DNA of 8,912 nt from the NCBI GenBank assembly GCA_004299545.1, contig SCRB01000197.1:1-8912 (forward strand), in the 5' to 3' direction. Under the pieces are notes generated by a model. That model worked only from the letters and a program-made list of their open reading frames with translations. It was not told the origin of the DNA and searched no databases. Below are positions 6,167 through 8,912 of the stretch, one piece after another (positions within the stretch are counted from its first letter, which is position 1; the number at the start of each line of letters is the position of its first letter). This stretch comes from Rhizobiaceae bacterium (GTDB lineage Bacteria > Pseudomonadota > Alphaproteobacteria > Rhizobiales > Rhizobiaceae). The translations under genes and the position numbers were made by a program.

Positions 6167-8623
6167 TCAGCGCCTGTGGAATCCGCCGCCATGGAATCCC
6201 CCTCCGCCATGGAAGCCGCCGCCCCGATTGAAGCCGCCGCCTCTGAACTGCGGATGAAACTCGGCGCGGTTCGCAAGCGCGCGCTGGTTGCCGCGCAGGC
6301 GGCCGTTACGGTCGAAACCCAGATTATCGGGAATTTGAGCGCGAGCATGACCCGCCGGGCGCTGAGTTCGGTTCGCGATACGGTTTCCCGACCCGCCGCG
6401 AGGTTTTAGATTATCCGCCGACGGCTTCTGTACCGGCGACCATCCACCAGGCGTATGTTTCTGCCATTGGCCATTGTCCCGGCGATAGACGTTGCCATCG
6501 CGACCTGCATAGACGTCGCCGCCTTTGCCTTGGGCAATAAAGCCTTGATTCCCGCCGGAGGTGCGCCACCGTGCCGCCTCTCCGCCGCCTGCCAGCGACC
6601 CGCCGTTGGCGCGAGCCCAGTCGGAGCCGTGCCGCACGCCTGCGCTCTTCCACGAACCGTAGACATTGCTGCCGCCGCGCGCGAAAGCGCCCGTATTGGT
6701 GCGGGGATTGTATGCCGCGACGAAGCCGCGCTCGCCGGCCGGACCGGCCACCGCGGCGCCGCGGAAATAAGTGCCTGTCTTGGGATTGTAGGCCGCGCCC
6801 GCCGCGATCCCCCTATAGGGGCCATAGGCGTAGCCGTAGCGGCCGAACGTCCCGCGGACCGGGTTGTAATAGGCGCCTATGCCGTAGGAAACCGGCCGCG
6901 GATAGTACGGCCAGTAGCCGGGCCCGGCCCAGCCGTAATCCCAGTACGGCGCGTAGGCCCAGCCGGTGCCGTAGACCACCGCGTCCCAGGCCAGATATGC
7001 TCCGAGGTAACCCAGCGTGTAGCCGTACCAGACCGCGTTATCTTCCGTCTTGTAAACGCGCACATAGGTGGCGTTGTAGACGGGAGAGGATGGCGGGATC
7101 TTGTAGATCTCGTCCGGCACCGACTTCGCGACGGCGAACGGGCCCTCCGGCTTGTCGCCGACGAACCAGATGCCGTCCTTCAGGACGTAAAATTTCGAAC
7201 CGACCTTGATGACTGTATTGTTGGTGTTGACAGCGTAGGTAAGGCTCGTGCCGGCAATCGGCTGGAACTTGGGCGCCCCGCTATACGCCACGTCGACGGT
7301 GACCGAGCTATCGGTGGCGACCCGCGCCATTTGCGGGATATTCGCCTTCAGACGAGCTTCGGCGTTTTCGGACGTGCCCGGCACCGACGAACGGACGCTG
7401 TAGTAGGGCGCGTCGTCGGGAATGTTGCGGAAATCCGCCGGCAATGTCGGGGTGGCGAAGGTCCACGGCCCATCCAGCGATTTGGCCGAGAACCAGCGGC
7501 CGGACAGCAGGACGTAGATCGTTCCATCGGCTTTGGCTCTGAACACGTCACCATCGCTGTTGGATACCCATTCAAGTCCGGTGCCGGGGACCGGCTCATA
7601 TGTCGGCTCGCCCTTGAATTGGACGAGTTCGGCCGGCTTGTCGGAGTAGAAGACCTTCGGTGCCTTACCCTCGGCGAACGGCGCGGGCGGTATCGCCGCG
7701 CGTGCGTCCTTCCAGTTGTCCTCGTCGGGCAGGTGCGGCAGTGGGTCGGGAAGGCTCGTGACCGGGCTCCACTCACCCGAAAGGGATTTCGAGGTCAGCC
7801 AGGATTTGTCGTCGCGCAGATAGTAGCTTCCATCCGCGTCGACCTTGAAGAGATCCCAGTTGGTGTTGATGACGAAAGACAGCCCTGCGTCGCCCTTGAC
7901 GGGTGCGACGGTTTCCTTGCCATCGGTCTGCAGAAGGACGGCGGGCGAGGTGCTGAAGAAAATCGGAGGCGGATCCGATTTCAGCCCGTTGACGTTCCCC
8001 GTCTTCTGATAGCCCGCCAGGCTGGCGGTCAGCCGATCCTCCGTCAGCGTCAGGGGGCCGGTTGGGAGCAGCTTGCCGACCTGGAGTGACAGGTCAGAGA
8101 GTTGGTTTCGTTCCAGCGAGGAAAATTCGATCTGTGTCGCCTGCACGTTGCTCAGGATCACCTGGCCGGTCTGATGGTCATCGACCGTGTCACCCTTCAG
8201 GGTGATCACGCCGAAGGCCGGCTTGGCGTCTTTCTTTGCCTTGTATTCCGCGGCCACAAGCGCGGTCAGCCTGGTGAAGCCGCTCCAGTCCGACACTTGC
8301 GGCTGGTAGAGTACAATCTGGCCGCCGCCTGATGTATCGTAGGCACGCGGCCAGCCTGGGGCGTCCGCATCCGACTGATTCAGGTACTTGCCGCTGACAA
8401 AACCTGATTTGCCTGCATAGTCGACCGCACACCAGGCGCCGGCATCGTCGCAGCCCTTCAGTTCAACCCGGGTTCCTGCCGGTATGGTTCCGGCACTGCC
8501 GTAACCCGTGCCGGGACCGGTTCTGAGTTTGACATTGTCGGTCGCCGTAGCGGGGATGGCATAAGCGTAGGACAAGGGTAGGCCTGAAAGGCCCAAAGCC
8601 AACAGGATCGCACGTTTCTGCAT
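6167..8623 (-). CDS. Exported SH3b-domain repeat protein with Gly-rich tail ('carbohydrate-binding family V/XII'-like)
   Basis: The 818-residue product starts with a signal peptide (MQKRAILLALGLSGLPLSYAYA). A bacterial SH3 domain follows at about residues 25-83, with VKLRTGPGTGYGSAGTIPAG and KSGFVSGKYL at its ends. The middle carries three diverged repeats of roughly 100 residues. Their cores are TNWDLFKVDADGSYYL...SWLTSKSLSGEW (252-285), SDGDVFRAKADGTIYV...RWFSAKSLDGPW (354-387) and TNNTVIKVGSKFYV...IWFVGDKPEGPF (465-496). A Tyr/Trp/Gly-rich stretch (533-600) and three YNP-x3-T/G motifs (585, 611, 637) follow. A shorter fourth repeat sits at 700-728 (GGDVYAGRDGNVYRR). The tail is GGGFHGGGGFHGGG. 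Proteins of this type are often labelled 'carbohydrate-binding family V/XII' without proof of sugar binding. Location should be periplasmic or surface. A GGAG ribosome site seven bases before ATG fixes the start. Motif copy 3 lies 83 bp upstream, and the MscS gene follows directly. Function unknown. Confidence 0.85.
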   Translation of the reverse strand: MQKRAILLALGLSGLPLSYAYAIPATATDNVKLRTGPGTGYGSAGTIPAGTRVELKGCDDAGAWCAVDYAGKSGFVSGKYLNQSDADAPGWPRAYDTSGGGQIVLYQPQVSDWSGFTRLTALVAAEYKAKKDAKPAFGVITLKGDTVDDHQTGQVILSNVQATQIEFSSLERNQLSDLSLQVGKLLPTGPLTLTEDRLTASLAGYQKTGNVNGLKSDPPPIFFSTSPAVLLQTDGKETVAPVKGDAGLSFVINTNWDLFKVDADGSYYLRDDKSWLTSKSLSGEWSPVTSLPDPLPHLPDEDNWKDARAAIPPAPFAEGKAPKVFYSDKPAELVQFKGEPTYEPVPGTGLEWVSNSDGDVFRAKADGTIYVLLSGRWFSAKSLDGPWTFATPTLPADFRNIPDDAPYYSVRSSVPGTSENAEARLKANIPQMARVATDSSVTVDVAYSGAPKFQPIAGTSLTYAVNTNNTVIKVGSKFYVLKDGIWFVGDKPEGPFAVAKSVPDEIYKIPPSSPVYNATYVRVYKTEDNAVWYGYTLGYLGAYLAWDAVVYGTGWAYAPYWDYGWAGPGYWPYYPRPVSYGIGAYYNPVRGTFGRYGYAYGPYRGIAAGAAYNPKTGTYFRGAAVAGPAGERGFVAAYNPRTNTGAFARGGSNVYGSWKSAGVRHGSDWARANGGSLAGGGEAARWRTSGGNQGFIAQGKGGDVYAGRDGNVYRRDNGQWQKHTPGGWSPVQKPSADNLKPRGGSGNRIANRTQRPAGHARAQIPDNLGFDRNGRLRGNQRALANRAEFHPQFRGGGFNRGGGFHGGGGFHGGGFHRR

Positions 8624-8630
8624 TTTCCCG

Positions 8631-8634
8631 CTCC
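8631..8634 (-). promoter_or_regulatory. Ribosome binding site of the SH3b gene
   Basis: The minus strand reads GGAG followed by seven bases and ATG at 8623. This supports the chosen start and a signal peptide beginning MQKRAI. Confidence 0.65.
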
Positions 8635-8706
8635 GTCTCGGGTCAGGCGAATGGCGTTCACTGCCATTGCGAAATCCGATCTGGCGTCAGGGTCAGGCGG
8701 TCAAAC

Positions 8707-8723
8707 AAGTACGTTACGGTAAC
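8707..8723. promoter_or_regulatory. Operator-like motif, copy 3 (upstream of the SH3b-MscS operon)
   Basis: The plus strand reads AAGTACGTTACGGTAAC, with the perfect palindrome GTTACGGTAAC at 8713-8723. It is 83 bp before the start codon at 8623, identical to the spacing at copy 2. Compared with copies 1 and 2, the centre G replaces A and the inner T/A pair is swapped symmetrically, so the palindrome is kept. This is what a functional dimer site would show. Confidence 0.75.
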
Positions 8724-8859
8724 GCCGCCTGCGCCACACCTGGTTGCGGCTATCCAGTACGATACGCTCCGGGCACTCTTCGCTCATCGGGTTGGACACA
8801 GGAACTGCCGATCTGCTGCAGGCCATCCGGCATTCATCCGGGTGCCGGCTACGACGCCT

Positions 8860-8876
8860 GTAACCGTAACGTACTT
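8860..8876. promoter_or_regulatory. Operator-like motif, copy 4 (facing the right edge)
   Basis: The plus strand reads GTAACCGTAACGTACTT; its complement, AAGTACGTTACGGTTAC, differs from copy 3 at one base. The palindrome is imperfect here (GTAAC-C-GTAAC). Its direction is opposite to the other three, so by the same geometry it should serve a plus-strand gene starting near position 8960, outside the window. Confidence 0.65.
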
Positions 8877-8912
8877 CCTCGCGAAGCCATCGCGGCCAAT
8901 CCTGTCAAGTTA

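Larger units (their letters stand above)
8624..8912. promoter_or_regulatory. Probable divergent promoter region
   Basis: No coding sequence is evident. The region holds two copies of the shared 17-bp motif (8707-8723 and 8860-8876) facing opposite ways. It also holds a 10-bp direct repeat GGGTCAGGCG (8640-8649 and 8690-8699) and two short perfect inverted repeats: AATGGC/GCCATT (8650-8655, 8663-8668) and CCGGCA/TGCCGG (8827-8832, 8843-8848). The left part is the leader of the SH3b gene, and the right part is presumably the promoter of a rightward gene beyond the edge. I could not pick convincing -35/-10 boxes. Confidence 0.6.

Noticed and set aside
6176..6260. Short direct repeats with CCGCC and CCATGGAA units, suggestive of a repeat array
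   Set aside because: They encode the Gly/His/Phe-rich tail of the SH3b protein and have no spacers of constant length, so this is coding low complexity, not CRISPR or an intergenic repeat.
6455..8089. 544-codon plus-strand open frame opposite the SH3b gene
   Set aside because: It is an antisense shadow of a GC-rich, Gly-rich gene. The minus strand has the signal peptide, SH3 domain and repeats, while this frame has no family features.
8860..8876. Shared motif as an ECF sigma-factor promoter (GTAAC as -35, CGTAC as -10)
   Set aside because: The two elements are only about 10 bases apart in every copy, too close for the roughly 16-17 bases between ECF boxes, and the cores are palindromic, which fits an operator better.

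Overview
The window looks like accessory or plastid-borne sequence from an alphaproteobacterium, most likely of the Rhizobiales. I base this on the GC-rich coding sequence with strong G/C at third codon positions, on the protein families present, and on a glycine-betaine-type binding-protein remnant that resembles rhizobial ABC transporters. This taxonomic call is inference; no rRNA or marker gene is present.

Layout. Positions 1-1212 (+) hold the 3' part of a gamma-glutamyltransferase-family gene whose start lies outside the window. Positions 1213 to about 1875 contain no intact gene. They hold AT-richer DNA, a possible coding remnant and a short stretch resembling the 3' end of a tRNA-Ser gene. 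Next, on the minus strand, comes a fragment of a ProX-type binding protein, cut at both ends and broken by an amber codon (1876-2103). From 2139 to 8623 all four intact genes are on the minus strand. In transcription order they are: an 818-residue exported SH3b-repeat protein (8623-6167); a 660-residue MscS-family channel directly behind it (6161-4179); a neuromedin-U-type outer-membrane barrel (4056-3247); and a SphA/MetA-type outer-membrane barrel (3074-2139). The last 289 bases are a non-coding promoter region.

How the parts fit. The main observation is a 17-bp sequence, AAGYACGTWACRGTWAC, found four times and only in intergenic DNA. Three copies sit 83, 83 and 91 bp before the start codons of the SH3b protein, the neuromedin-U-type barrel and the SphA-type barrel, always in the same orientation. 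The MscS gene would be co-transcribed with the SH3b gene. All four envelope proteins are therefore candidates for one small regulon: a periplasmic or surface protein, an inner-membrane mechanosensitive channel and two outer-membrane barrels. The fourth copy points the other way near the right edge. It predicts a rightward member, or the regulator itself, starting roughly 50 bases beyond the window. What the system does is not known to me; an envelope or osmotic stress role is an inference from the protein classes.
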